Assembly: GCF_052072235.1 (NCBI RefSeq)
Contig: NZ_CM125436.1
Coordinates: 4,458,001 to 4,522,000, forward strand
Direction: 5' to 3'
DNA from: Brevibacillus_D fluminis_A
GTDB lineage: Bacteria; Bacillota; Bacilli; Brevibacillales; Brevibacillaceae
Length of the DNA stretch: 64,000 nt
Shown piece after piece: positions 54,009-62,118 of the stretch. The notes under the pieces were generated by a model. It saw only the letters and a program-made list of their open reading frames with translations. It ran no database searches and was not told the DNA's origin. The translations under genes were made by a program, and so were the position numbers. Positions within the stretch are counted from its first letter, which is position 1; every line of letters begins with the position of its first letter.

Positions 54009-55916
54009 TTATTTCCCATTGCCGTTTTCCATCCCCGGAATGCCGCTGATGTACCCGATCATGCCGGAACGCTTTTTATCAAAGTTTTCGTTAATGTATT
54101 TTTCAACCTCGGCTTTCAACGGATCGGGAAGGATCATTTCATCGCCGGGATGCTGCAGGTTACTCATCACATACGTGAATCCATTTACGTTATCCACGAC
54201 TTGCAAGCCGGTCGCTTCCGCACCAGACGGAACCGACAAAACGCGGGACAATTTTTTGGTATCCACGTTGTACGCCCAGACGAAGTTGTTGGCGTGCATG
54301 CCGCTGTCTTCCCCGATAAACAAGGTACGCATATCCTCGGAGTAGGAAAGGTTGTCCGGATTCGCTACTTTGTCCACGACAGCCGTATTCCCGAACTCAT
54401 CGGCTTTCGGCAAGTCTTCTCCGACAACCAACGCTTTCATCGTAGCGGCTACATAATCGCTTTTAATCGAGCGCCCATTGCTGTCCTTCTGTTTGCCTTT
54501 CATAGCCAACTCATAGGTGGCGCCTGCTTTAATTTTTTGCAGGCGGATGTCGTCCTGTGGATCTTCTCCTTTGCTGTCCTTCTCCATGCCTTTTTCCAAA
54601 TAGGAGATCGCCACATAGACTTTTTTGTCTTTGTTGTTAATTGTAACACCTTCCATTTTGTTGAATTCGGAGGTAGCGCCGAGGATCGCTCCGTAGCGGC
54701 GGGATTCGAGGAAGGCTGCCGCTTTTTTCATGCCCGGCTTGACCTTCAGCCATTCGATTTTGCCCGATGGATAGGTCTTGATTTTGGTGAAGCCTTCTGC
54801 ATCCTTGTCGGATACTTCAAAGATGTCGCTGAACTTGATGCCTTTATCGATGTATTGCTTTACTTCCTCATCTGTCGCATGGCCGAGTTCGATCCACTTG
54901 AGATTCGCAGAACCGCCATCTTTGTCATCGGTTTGCATCCATTTCGCCGCATACAACGTGCCGCTGGACAATTTGCCTGCTTTATCCGCCACATACATGA
55001 ACAGCATCGTGTTTGATCCATCATCGCCGAAGAACACCGTCTTGCGGTCAGGAGCAACCTTTCCTAATTCATGTGAAAAGCGTCCCATGCTGTAATGCTT
55101 GACGACGGAGGAGCTGCCATCCTTGTTAACCGTAATTTCAGGAATGTAGCCGTAAGCGTACGGATTTCCTTGCTTGTTTTCATCCTGGAAATAGTTTTTG
55201 GTAAAGGAGCCGACAAAGGTTTTGCTTGGGTCTGCTTCGTATTCGCGCGCATCGGCATCATATTCTTCACTGCTCAAATGGGTATTCCATGGGGTGAGCG
55301 ATCCATTGCAAGGAATCCACAGCCCGTCCACGCTGGAGAAATCAACTTTCTTCAAATCGGTGGCCGTCAATTTGCCCGTCTTTTTATCCTGGTTGATCGT
55401 CGTCACGCTAACGGACGCAGGAATAATGCCATAGGCTGATTTACCGGCGTTGTCAGCCGTGATGTATTCATAATGAGTGACCAGTGTGAGCGGATTTCCA
55501 CCTTTTCCAGTCGGAGCTTGCCCGTCGATTTTCATCAAGCTGTTGGAGTCGGGAGAATCGGAAACGTATGGCACTGGCTGGCCAGGAACGCTGTTATCCA
55601 TGATCGGCTTGCCGTTTACATCGATGGCGACGCCAGCTTGCGTGCCATTGATCGTATCGGTCGATTTGAACAATGTTTTGTAGGAAAGCGGGAACTTTTT
55701 CGTCGTCCCATCCGCATAGGTTACTTTTGCAGAAGCAGTCGTATAAATTTTGGCCATGTCCTTGGCTGTTTTCGGCGCCTCCATGCCGATGAATTCGACG
55801 GATTTGATTTTGGCATTGCCAGACTCTGCCAGTGCTGGAGAAACAGAAGGCACAAGCAGGGCCATGCTCACAATCGGAATAAGTAGCTTTTTCGTGCGGA
55901 TCGATTTATTGCTCAT
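54009..55916 (-). CDS. Secreted PhoX/DUF839-family phosphatase
   Basis: A 635-residue exported protein (signal peptide ending SPALA). WIPCNGSLTPWNTHLSSEEY, TVFFGDDGSNTMLFMYVADK, SRRYGAILGATSEFNKMEGV and NPDNLSYSEDMRTLFIGEDS are typical DUF839/PhoX blocks that bind Ca and Fe. It should release phosphate from organic esters outside the cell. ATG 55916 is chosen for GGAGGAG. A possible PhoP-like TTAACG lies near 56024, but the motif is weak. Confidence 0.85.
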   Translation of the reverse strand: MSNKSIRTKKLLIPIVSMALLVPSVSPALAESGNAKIKSVEFIGMEAPKTAKDMAKIYTTASAKVTYADGTTKKFPLSYKTLFKSTDTINGTQAGVAIDVNGKPIMDNSVPGQPVPYVSDSPDSNSLMKIDGQAPTGKGGNPLTLVTHYEYITADNAGKSAYGIIPASVSVTTINQDKKTGKLTATDLKKVDFSSVDGLWIPCNGSLTPWNTHLSSEEYDADAREYEADPSKTFVGSFTKNYFQDENKQGNPYAYGYIPEITVNKDGSSSVVKHYSMGRFSHELGKVAPDRKTVFFGDDGSNTMLFMYVADKAGKLSSGTLYAAKWMQTDDKDGGSANLKWIELGHATDEEVKQYIDKGIKFSDIFEVSDKDAEGFTKIKTYPSGKIEWLKVKPGMKKAAAFLESRRYGAILGATSEFNKMEGVTINNKDKKVYVAISYLEKGMEKDSKGEDPQDDIRLQKIKAGATYELAMKGKQKDSNGRSIKSDYVAATMKALVVGEDLPKADEFGNTAVVDKVANPDNLSYSEDMRTLFIGEDSGMHANNFVWAYNVDTKKLSRVLSVPSGAEATGLQVVDNVNGFTYVMSNLQHPGDEMILPDPLKAEVEKYINENFDKKRSGMIGYISGIPGMENGNGK

Positions 55917-56221
55917 TCTTGAACTCTCCTCCGGAATCTGTGGAATTTTTTGATAATGAAAGGTCGTCATCACACCTGCTCCAAGCGGTGCATCACGTTG
56001 TCAATCATACAATAACAACGTTAACGGATTGTTCGGGGAAGTTTAAATTTTGGTAAAACGAGCTAATGGAGCAAGGGCTGCTCTGATAGGCAGCCCTTGC
56101 TCCATCCCTGGCTGGCGATGAATCGTACTGCTACACTTCCCTGTGACAACAAGCGTTTCCAGCGACACGTGATGGATGCAAAAAACCTCCCGCATAGACG
56201 GAAGGTTGGAAAACAAATCGT

Positions 56222-56587
56222 TTATCCGGAATGCGCGATCAGCGCGGGGATCAGCACGTCTTTCCCCAGCTTGATCCGGCCAGACTGCGCTTTGCCCGGC
56301 TTCTCGCGCGGCACTTGACGAAGAAACGCGACGATCTCTTTTCTGCGCAAAACGATCTGCCGAAAACCGCGCTGGAACAGCCACTGGTCAATCGTATTGT
56401 AGATGCCCTGGCGGAAATTCGCTTCAGCACGCGTCCGTACACACCCGGCCGCCGCGTGCGCTTCTTTCATTCGCTCGGTTTGGCCGACATGATGGTGCGC
56501 ATGCTTGATGAACGCTTGGACGGCACCCGCGAGCGTGAGCGGCTCTCCTTTAAAATTGATTCCCTCCTTCTCCCATTCCTCATCTTT
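56222..56587 (-). pseudogene. Broken frame with a DinB-like stretch
   Basis: An open stretch with no start codon, bounded upstream by a stop at 56588. It reads EEWEKEGINFKGEPLTLAGA, AFIKHAHHHVGQTERM (DinB-like third helix) and later QWLFQRGFRQIVLRRKEIVA ending ALIAHSG. The second half is not recognised. It is probably the remains of one or two genes. Confidence 0.35.
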
Positions 56588-56675
56588 TTACCGCGAAAAC
56601 AGACTGCTATTGTACACGAGCAGTGCCTGAAACAGCGCAAGGATGTCCGCAGCGTCGCTTTCGTTAGCCCTGGTC

Positions 56676-56965
56676 TCACTGACCCACTTGTCTTGATCGA
56701 AGCCAGGCTTGCAGTTGCTCGGCGGCCACGATCGCCGTCAACGCAAACAAGGCTGCGCTTGGCACCAATGCCTCTTCATTTACGGTGAATCTGGGGTGGT
56801 GCCACTCTTCCGTGCCACTCGTTCCCATCCAGATGAAGCTGCCCGGCACCAGCTCCTGGTAGCAGCGAAATCTTCGCCGCCGCCCGAACGGCGCGCCTCG
56901 ACGATCGTAAGCCCCAGCGGTTCGGCTGCCTGGCGAAACGCGCGATCCGTCGACGCCAGCCGCTG
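56676..56965 (-). pseudogene. C-terminal remnant of an M20-family amidohydrolase, frameshifted
   Basis: One frame gives ASTDRAFRQAAEPLGLTIVE then GGEDFA; after a one-base loss near 56863 the other frame gives YQELVPGSFIWMGTSGTEEW and HHPRFTVNEEALVPSAALFA. Together these are the last 90 residues of an M20/IAA-amino-acid-hydrolase-type enzyme. The first three quarters are gone. Confidence 0.7.
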
Positions 56966-57146
56966 CCCGCTTTGCGGCAATGACAACAGCTGCGGCGCAC
57001 TCGCAAATGCGTCCGAATGCTGGTGCTATCACACCGGGTTTCCCAAAGAAATCTTCGAGCAAATCGCCCCTGAACAGCGCCGCAAAGCGTGCATTTGCAA
57101 AAGCTGTGTCGATGCGTTCACCGCTCCGCAGAAAACGTCTCGATGA
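56949..57146 (+). pseudogene. Cysteine-rich CWC-family protein lacking a start codon
   Basis: The plus strand reads RCPLCGNDNSCG, ECWCYHTGFPKEIFEQIAPE and KACICKSCVDAF, the entire CWC zinc-binding-like domain. No ATG, GTG or TTG lies close before it; the upstream sequence is the antisense M20 remnant. The join at about 56.95 kb has probably cut off the first few codons. Its end overlaps the LysR gene end by 29 bases. Confidence 0.65.
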
Positions 57147-58014
57147 ACGCACGCGCGCTTTTGGAAAGGTGGCGGTTCCGCAGCCAGGCGATGCCGACCT
57201 CGGACTGAAAGGACGTATCGGCAATCTCCAGCAGCTTGATCTGGGCGAGCGGAAACGAGTCCATGACAGACCTGGGCATGATCGTCGCGCCGATTCCCGC
57301 CACCACGAGCGCGAGAATGATCGCCACGCTGGAGCACTCGCAGATGATCGCAGGCTCAAAGCCGAACCGCCGACACTCGTTCACGACCTTTTCATTGAGC
57401 CCGACCGTCCTGTCGCTTTTGAGCGCCATGAGCGGCACGTCCTTGATCTGGCGCATGGAGATCGCGTTCTGCTCCCCGCCCAGCTCCCACTCGCACGGGA
57501 GCACGACAACAAACGGGTCGGACGGCAGGTGGATCAGCTCGTACTGCTCCATCGGGTAGGCGGATTCAAAAGGCAGCCGCGTTACGACAAGCTCGATGTT
57601 GCGCGTCTGCAAATATTCGCCCAATGTAAAATGGTCGCCCTCCAAAATTTTGAAGGTGACGCCGGGATAACGTTCGCGGAACGCCTTGATCTTATCGGGC
57701 AGAAGCGACACGCAGGAAAACACCGATCCGATCGAAAGCGCCCCCCGTATCCCCTGATCCACCTCGCGAATCTCCGTCATCGTCTCATCCAGTTGATGCA
57801 GGATGCTTTGCGCTTTTTGCTGCAAAATAGCTCCCGCTTCCGTAAGCCTCATCTGCTTTCCATTGCGTTCAAACAAAGCGACGCCAAGCTCTTCTTCCAT
57901 CAGCTTCAGCTGCCGGCTCAACGGCGGTTGCTCCATATTCAGCGCTTTGGCGGCGCGTGTAATTTGTCCCTCTTTTGCAATCGCCAAAAAATAGCGCAGC
58001 TGCCGAATGTCCAT
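57118..58014 (-). CDS. LysR-family regulator, divergent from the ACT-MFS gene
   Basis: A 298-residue regulator. The winged helix is MDIRQLRYFLAIAKEGQITR to MEQPPLSRQLKLMEEELGVA; the effector domain (LSIGSVFSCVSLLPDKIKAF and later) resembles CatR/AlsR-type proteins. ATG 58014 has AGGAGG. It probably controls the divergent transporter: two LysR-type boxes sit between them. Confidence 0.88.
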   Translation of the reverse strand: MDIRQLRYFLAIAKEGQITRAAKALNMEQPPLSRQLKLMEEELGVALFERNGKQMRLTEAGAILQQKAQSILHQLDETMTEIREVDQGIRGALSIGSVFSCVSLLPDKIKAFRERYPGVTFKILEGDHFTLGEYLQTRNIELVVTRLPFESAYPMEQYELIHLPSDPFVVVLPCEWELGGEQNAISMRQIKDVPLMALKSDRTVGLNEKVVNECRRFGFEPAIICECSSVAIILALVVAGIGATIMPRSVMDSFPLAQIKLLEIADTSFQSEVGIAWLRNRHLSKSARAFIETFSAER

Positions 58015-58035
58015 CACAGATAACCTCCTGATTGA

Positions 58036-58052
58036 CATACCCAAAAGGTATG
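58036..58052. promoter_or_regulatory. LysR-type box 1
   Basis: CATACC-CAAAA-GGTATG, perfect 6 bp arms with a five-base spacer, 22 bases from the LysR start. Confidence 0.65.
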
Positions 58053-58061
58053 GGAAACAAA

Positions 58062-58078
58062 CAATACAGATAGTATTG
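58062..58078. promoter_or_regulatory. LysR-type box 2
   Basis: CAATAC-AGATA-GTATTG, perfect 6 bp arms, centred 26 bp from box 1, on one face of the helix after about 2.5 turns. Both boxes share ATAC/GTAT, as expected for one regulator. Confidence 0.65.
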
Positions 58079-58138
58079 GTATGCCACCTTGAATGTTATC
58101 ATAGATTCGATTCAACATTGAAGGGAGCATACAGATTC

Positions 58139-59548
58139 GTGGCAGCACTTACTTCACACACGTTATCGGTGTTGGTGAACGATCAGCCAGGCGTTTTGGC
58201 CCGCGTCTCCGACTTTTTTGGCCGCCGTGGCTACAACATCGACAAATTGACGGTCGGCACGTATAAACACCAGGGGGTTTCCCGCATCAAGATTTCCACA
58301 TCGCTGGATGAACGGGCAGTCGATCAGGTAATGAGCCAGCTCGAGGAGCTGATGGACGTCATCTCCGTCAGGGCGGTGCGCCACCGCGTGGCCCAGAGCA
58401 AGACGCTCCCGTTTTGGCTTGTGGCGTACGGATTGTTCATCACCCTGCTTGGGACGAACATCCCTGCACCGCTTTACGCCCTCTATCGTGCGCAATGGAA
58501 TTTGTCCGCCGGGATGATCACGCTCATCTTTGCAGCCTATGCCCTTGTCGTCATTCCGACGATCATTATTTCCGGCCAGCTGTCTGACCGGATCGGGCGC
58601 AAGAAGCTGTTGATTCCCGGCGTTTTGTTTTCTTTGGTCGGCTCCATCCTGTTTGCCTTGTCGGACGGGCTTTCCATGCTGCTGTTTTCCCGCATGCTGC
58701 AAGGCGTCTCCGTCGGCATGCTCAATGGCGTGGCGGTTGCAGCCATGACCGAATACGATGAAAAACATAGCCGGACGAAATCCGCCTTCGTCGCAGCGCT
58801 TGCCGTGACGCTCGGCAATGCGATCGGTCCGGTCATCTCCGGCTTTCTCGGGGAGTACGGTCCTTATCCGATGCAGCTTTCCTATTTCATACACGTGATC
58901 GTCGCCATCCCGGCTGTACTCGGCTTACTGGCGATCCGGGAGCAAAAACGCACCGTGTCCACCGCTGCCCGCTTGCATGCGCCCACGGTGCCGGCAGCCA
59001 TCCGCCGCCCCTTTGCGCTCGCGGCGGTCACATCGTTTATCGCCTGGTCGATCATGAGCCTGATGCTGTCGATCATTCCGTCGTATTTGGGCACATTGGT
59101 AGGCAAATCCAACCTGAGCCTGTCCGGCACGGTGATCGCGCTCGTGCTCGGCCTGTCAACCTTGCATCAGATCATGCTGAAAAAACGGCGCATTCCGGCC
59201 TTGATCGGAATCGGCTATCTGTTTTTGGCGCTCGGCCTGATCGCGATGGTCGTCACGCTGGTGACCAAATCGCTCCTCTTCCTCTTGCTCACCACCGTCT
59301 TTATCGGGCTGGGGCATGGGCCGACTTATGCGGGTGCTTTGGCGCAGGTTAACCAGGTTGCGCCTGATTCTGCTCGCGGCGACGTTGTTTCGTCGTTTTT
59401 TGTGGTGACGTATTTGGGCGTGAGCATCCCGATTCTTGGTCTGGGTTTTGCGGCGCAGTGGATTGGCCTTACATCGGCTATCGAGATTTTTGCTGTGGCG
59501 ATGGGGGCTTTGATAGTCGGTAGCTTGGTGGCTTGGAGGCGGGGCTGA
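58139..59548 (+). CDS. Fusion of an IlvN-type ACT domain with a complete MFS transporter
   Basis: A 469-residue protein in two parts. Residues 1-80 (LTSHTLSVLVNDQPGVLARV, SDFFGRRGYNIDKLTVG) are plainly the ACT domain of acetolactate synthase small subunit. From residue 90 (KTLPFWLVAYGLFITLLGTN) runs an MFS transporter with twelve helices and GQLSDRIGRKK, the MFS A motif. The frame is unbroken through the joint. GTG 58139 follows AAGGGAG. IlvN ACT domains bind valine, so branched-chain amino-acid-sensed export is an attractive idea. A deletion joining ilvN to a transporter gene is an alternative origin. Confidence 0.85.
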   Translation: MAALTSHTLSVLVNDQPGVLARVSDFFGRRGYNIDKLTVGTYKHQGVSRIKISTSLDERAVDQVMSQLEELMDVISVRAVRHRVAQSKTLPFWLVAYGLFITLLGTNIPAPLYALYRAQWNLSAGMITLIFAAYALVVIPTIIISGQLSDRIGRKKLLIPGVLFSLVGSILFALSDGLSMLLFSRMLQGVSVGMLNGVAVAAMTEYDEKHSRTKSAFVAALAVTLGNAIGPVISGFLGEYGPYPMQLSYFIHVIVAIPAVLGLLAIREQKRTVSTAARLHAPTVPAAIRRPFALAAVTSFIAWSIMSLMLSIIPSYLGTLVGKSNLSLSGTVIALVLGLSTLHQIMLKKRRIPALIGIGYLFLALGLIAMVVTLVTKSLLFLLLTTVFIGLGHGPTYAGALAQVNQVAPDSARGDVVSSFFVVTYLGVSIPILGLGFAAQWIGLTSAIEIFAVAMGALIVGSLVAWRRG

Positions 59549-59559
59549 TAAAGAGCGTT

Positions 59560-59689
59560 GGTGGAGGTTCCGGGATTTTCGGAAAAAAGCTCCGCGTCGC
59601 TGTTACGCTGCCTGCTGGGGGCAGGGGTGACCGGCTCCGCACAAAAATGGAAACCGCGCCCCAATGCCACACGCTGCGCGGCGGGGGTA
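59560..59689. repeat. Dispersed repeat, copy B, left arm 1
   Basis: Begins GGTGGAGGTTCCGGGATTTT and ends after CACACGCTGCGCGGCGG. It shares most bases with 59711-59840 and with the left arm of copy A (13143-13270). Confidence 0.75.
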
Positions 59690-59710
59690 AGCTGATGGAG
59701 TGAGCTGTTT

Positions 59711-59937
59711 GGTGGAGGGTCCGGGATTTTCGGAAAAAAGCTCCGCAGCACTCTTACGCTGCCTGCTGGGGGCAGGGGTGACCGGCTCCGCGCAAAAATG
59801 GAAACCGCGCCCCAATGCCACACGCTGCGCGGCGGGTGTATCTCAAGGATGATATGAGGCGCGAAAGACGTTTCCATTTTTGCGCTCCGCCTGGCGGGCA
59901 TCGTAAAGGCGCCGCTCCGCTTTTTTCCAAAAATCCC
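59711..59937. repeat. Dispersed repeat, copy B, left arm 2 plus right arm
   Basis: A near repeat of the first arm 151 bp further on, followed by the right arm (59869-59937) whose reverse complement matches it (GGGATTTTTGGAAAAAAGC; GCAAAAATGGAAACG). The unit folds into a long hairpin as in copy A. Together with 59549-60068 no gene is seen. Confidence 0.75.
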
Positions 59938-60068
59938 TTGGCTGCTGAGGCACTCCCTCTGCTTAGTGGGTGAATGATAGAAAAAAGAAAAGAAAAGAAC
60001 AAAAAGAATACAGAAGAAAATCAGGTTACTCGTTGCGATTTTTGTAGCGAGTAACCTTTTGTTTTTCA

Positions 60069-60260
60069 CTATGCTCCGGCCTTTCGTTTGAAAAAGCCGA
60101 CCAGTTGTCCGTCTTGCGGAACGACCGAGACAAGTTCCCAGCCGTTGCGGCCCCAGGTGGTTAGGGCGTGGTCCAGGTAGCCGCCGCCTTTTTGGCCGTT
60201 GGTTGTTCGCACGTAATCGCCAAGGCCGGTTTCGGTGGCATATTCCCATCGTTCTAGCGT
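60069..60260 (-). CDS. Small DUF4177-like protein lacking a normal start codon
   Basis: A 63-residue frame: TLERWEYATETGLGDYVRTT, then GGGYLDHALTTWGRNGWELV and SVVPQDGQLVGFFKRKAGA. The pattern WEYATE ... LDHALTTWGRNGWELVSVVP is like DUF4177-type proteins and looks truly coding. The first codon after the upstream stop is ACG, where ATG would be expected, so either the start was lost by mutation or a rare start is used. No strong ribosome site is seen. Confidence 0.5.
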   Translation of the reverse strand, partial: TLERWEYATETGLGDYVRTTNGQKGGGYLDHALTTWGRNGWELVSVVPQDGQLVGFFKRKAGA

Positions 60261-60302
60261 TTAGCCGGTTTTGATGATCAACACATTCCATGGGCGTCCT
60301 CC

Positions 60303-60566
60303 ATGCTGAAAAACTACGTATTCGGATTCGTCACGGAGGAAGCCCGGATGGCTGCACGCGCGAAGGCGAAAGCGGTCAGCTCTGCTGAACTCACCGAAAC
60401 GTACCATACCGCCTACACGCAGCTGCCCGCCGAGCATTTCCCGACCATGACTCGCCTGGCGGCCTATACGACCGATCCCGATTGGGAGAGCGAATTTCGC
60501 TACGGCATGGGCGTATTGATCGACGGCTTCACCGTGCGTCTGGCGGCCAAAGGCAAACATGACTAG
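60303..60566 (+). pseudogene. C-terminal fragment of a TetR-family regulator
   Basis: 87 residues: MLKNYVFGFVTEEARMAARA, PTMTRLAAYTTDPDWESEFR and YGMGVLIDGFTVRLAAKGK form the last helices of a TetR_C-type ligand domain. No helix-turn-helix precedes it, so the front two thirds are missing. Confidence 0.65.
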
Positions 60567-60644
60567 CCGAAATCCGGATGGAACGGATTTCGGCTCATTT
60601 TTTGAGGGCAGCGTAACCAGATCCGGATCGCCACCGTGTTTCTG

Positions 60645-61130
60645 TTATTTTGAAATCAACTGCCCCACCTTTGCCTTCATCGCCGTGATCACCGTCCGCT
60701 TGTAGCGCACAGCCTGGGACAGCACCTGAACTTGCTGGCGGCGCGACAGCTGCTTGAAGCGCGGCTCCTCCTTCAAAAACGTGCGTGCAATCGATAACGC
60801 GGCGGGCGTCAAATGCCCCGGCTTGATCCCCGGAAAATGGCTGAGCAGCCGCTTGTTGCGAAACTGGTGGAACCACGCGCGAACCTGTGACTTGCCTCTG
60901 CTCTCGTCGACCAGGCAGGGCGCGACCAATTTTTTGGTATGCTTGCGCAAATATTCGTAACGGTCGTTCCCGAGCAGGATCACATAGCTGCCGTCTTTGC
61001 GGTTTTTGCGCACGACGACCAGATTCATGCCATCGAGCATTTTGCTGCGCAGCTTTCGGATTTGCGCCGTCATTCTCGGGTAATGATCGGGCTTGATTTT
61101 GCTGAGCGGGATATATTGAACCGTGAACAC
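60645..61130 (-). CDS. ParB-like N-terminal-domain protein
   Basis: A 161-residue protein. YIPLSKIKPDHYPRMTAQIR and NLVVVRKNRKDGSYVILLGN followed by DRYEYLRKHTKK resemble the ParB/sulfiredoxin-like fold (the 'GxxR' motif is seen as GNDRYEYL). A helical tail rich in Arg/Lys follows. It is an orphan without ParA; a DNA-binding or nuclease role is inferred. GTG 61130 follows GAGAGG. Confidence 0.6.
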   Translation of the reverse strand: MFTVQYIPLSKIKPDHYPRMTAQIRKLRSKMLDGMNLVVVRKNRKDGSYVILLGNDRYEYLRKHTKKLVAPCLVDESRGKSQVRAWFHQFRNKRLLSHFPGIKPGHLTPAALSIARTFLKEEPRFKQLSRRQQVQVLSQAVRYKRTVITAMKAKVGQLISK

Positions 61131-61363
61131 GCGGCATCCTCTCCTTTTGCCACATGGCAAAGATCAGAGCGGGATGAATGGAATCACTTGAGCAGGTACA
61201 GCGGGCCAAGATAGCGAATGTATCTGATTCTCACAGCTTTTTCCCGGCTCTTACTCTAACGTATGAGGCAGGCACCCTCTCTGCTACCGCTGTCTGCCGG
61301 ACACGCGGGCAGTTTCAACCCATGCACCAACCGCAACAAATCTAGCGAAAGCAGGCGATAAAG

Positions 61364-61804
61364 ATGGACATTCGCAGGGCGACAGTGGCGGACCTCGACG
61401 GGCTCGCCCCCTTGTTTGATCAATACCGGATGTTTGGCAACCAGCCGTCCGATGTGGAAGCGGCGAGGAACTTTCTTTTTGAACGTATCACCAACGACGA
61501 ATCGGTCATTTTCATCGGCGTGGAAGATGGCCGCTACCTGGGGTTCACCCAGCTCTATCCTTCGTTTTCCTCGCTCTTTATCAAGCGGCTGTGGATTTTG
61601 AACGATTTGTTCGTCACGGCGGAAAGCAGGGGAAAAGGGCTGGGCAAGCTGCTCCTGGATGCCGCCGTCCAATTGGCCGTCGAGACGAACGCCAAAGGGG
61701 TGAAGCTGCAAACCGATGTGAATAACGTAGGCGCGCAGCGATTTTACGAAACGAACGGCTGGACGCGGGATCAGCGCCATTTTTATTATTTTGTCAATAT
61801 ATAG
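61364..61804 (+). CDS. GNAT-family N-acetyltransferase
   Basis: A 146-residue acetyltransferase. LNDLFVTAESRGKGLGKLLL has the acetyl-CoA loop RGKGLG; the C-terminal NVGAQRFYETNGWTRDQRHF is the classic end. Substrate unknown; it is an intact relative of the type seen as a remnant at 2.4 kb. Confidence 0.88.
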   Translation: MDIRRATVADLDGLAPLFDQYRMFGNQPSDVEAARNFLFERITNDESVIFIGVEDGRYLGFTQLYPSFSSLFIKRLWILNDLFVTAESRGKGLGKLLLDAAVQLAVETNAKGVKLQTDVNNVGAQRFYETNGWTRDQRHFYYFVNI

Positions 61805-61809
61805 AACGC

Positions 61810-61850
61810 GAAAAAACACCAGGTGAATGCGCTTGGTGTTTTTTTGCGTG
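61810..61850. terminator. Terminator after the GNAT gene
   Basis: AAAAAACACCA pairs with TGGTGTTTTTT and is followed by more T. Confidence 0.8.
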
Positions 61851-61870
61851 TGTAACGTGCAGTTAATAAA

Positions 61871-61899
61871 TTGACTATTCAGAAATATAGAAGTATAAT
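61871..61899 (+). promoter_or_regulatory. Sigma-A promoter of the PIG-L gene
   Basis: TTGACT (61871-61876) and TATAAT (61894-61899) with 17 bp between, an almost ideal promoter. Transcription from about 61906 leaves a leader of more than 200 bases. Confidence 0.8.
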
Positions 61900-61912
61900 T
61901 TTGGTAAAACTT

Positions 61913-61933
61913 AGTTAGTAAAATTAACTAACT
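61913..61933. promoter_or_regulatory. Operator-like palindrome just after the promoter
   Basis: AGTTAGT and ACTAACT, perfect 7 bp arms seven bases apart, located at about +8 to +28. A repressor here would block elongation or open-complex escape; the protein is unknown. Confidence 0.55.
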
Positions 61934-62118
61934 TCCCGAACAAAGTCCCAACCGATTTCGCTACCCTTGTCGTTGCAGCATAACGAACAACGTTCGGTCT
62001 GATGCCTGTCTTTTGCATTGTCTTTCGCGGGTCGATCCATGGTCACAGCGAGAAAAGCAGCCAGACGCGCCATGATTGATAGAATCATCAATCTGAAGAG
62101 GGAATGGAGGAACGTTTG

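Noticed and set aside
55990..56035. Pho box before the PhoX-type gene
   Set aside because: Only one of the expected TTAACA-like hexamers is clear (TTAACG); spacing of the others is unconvincing.
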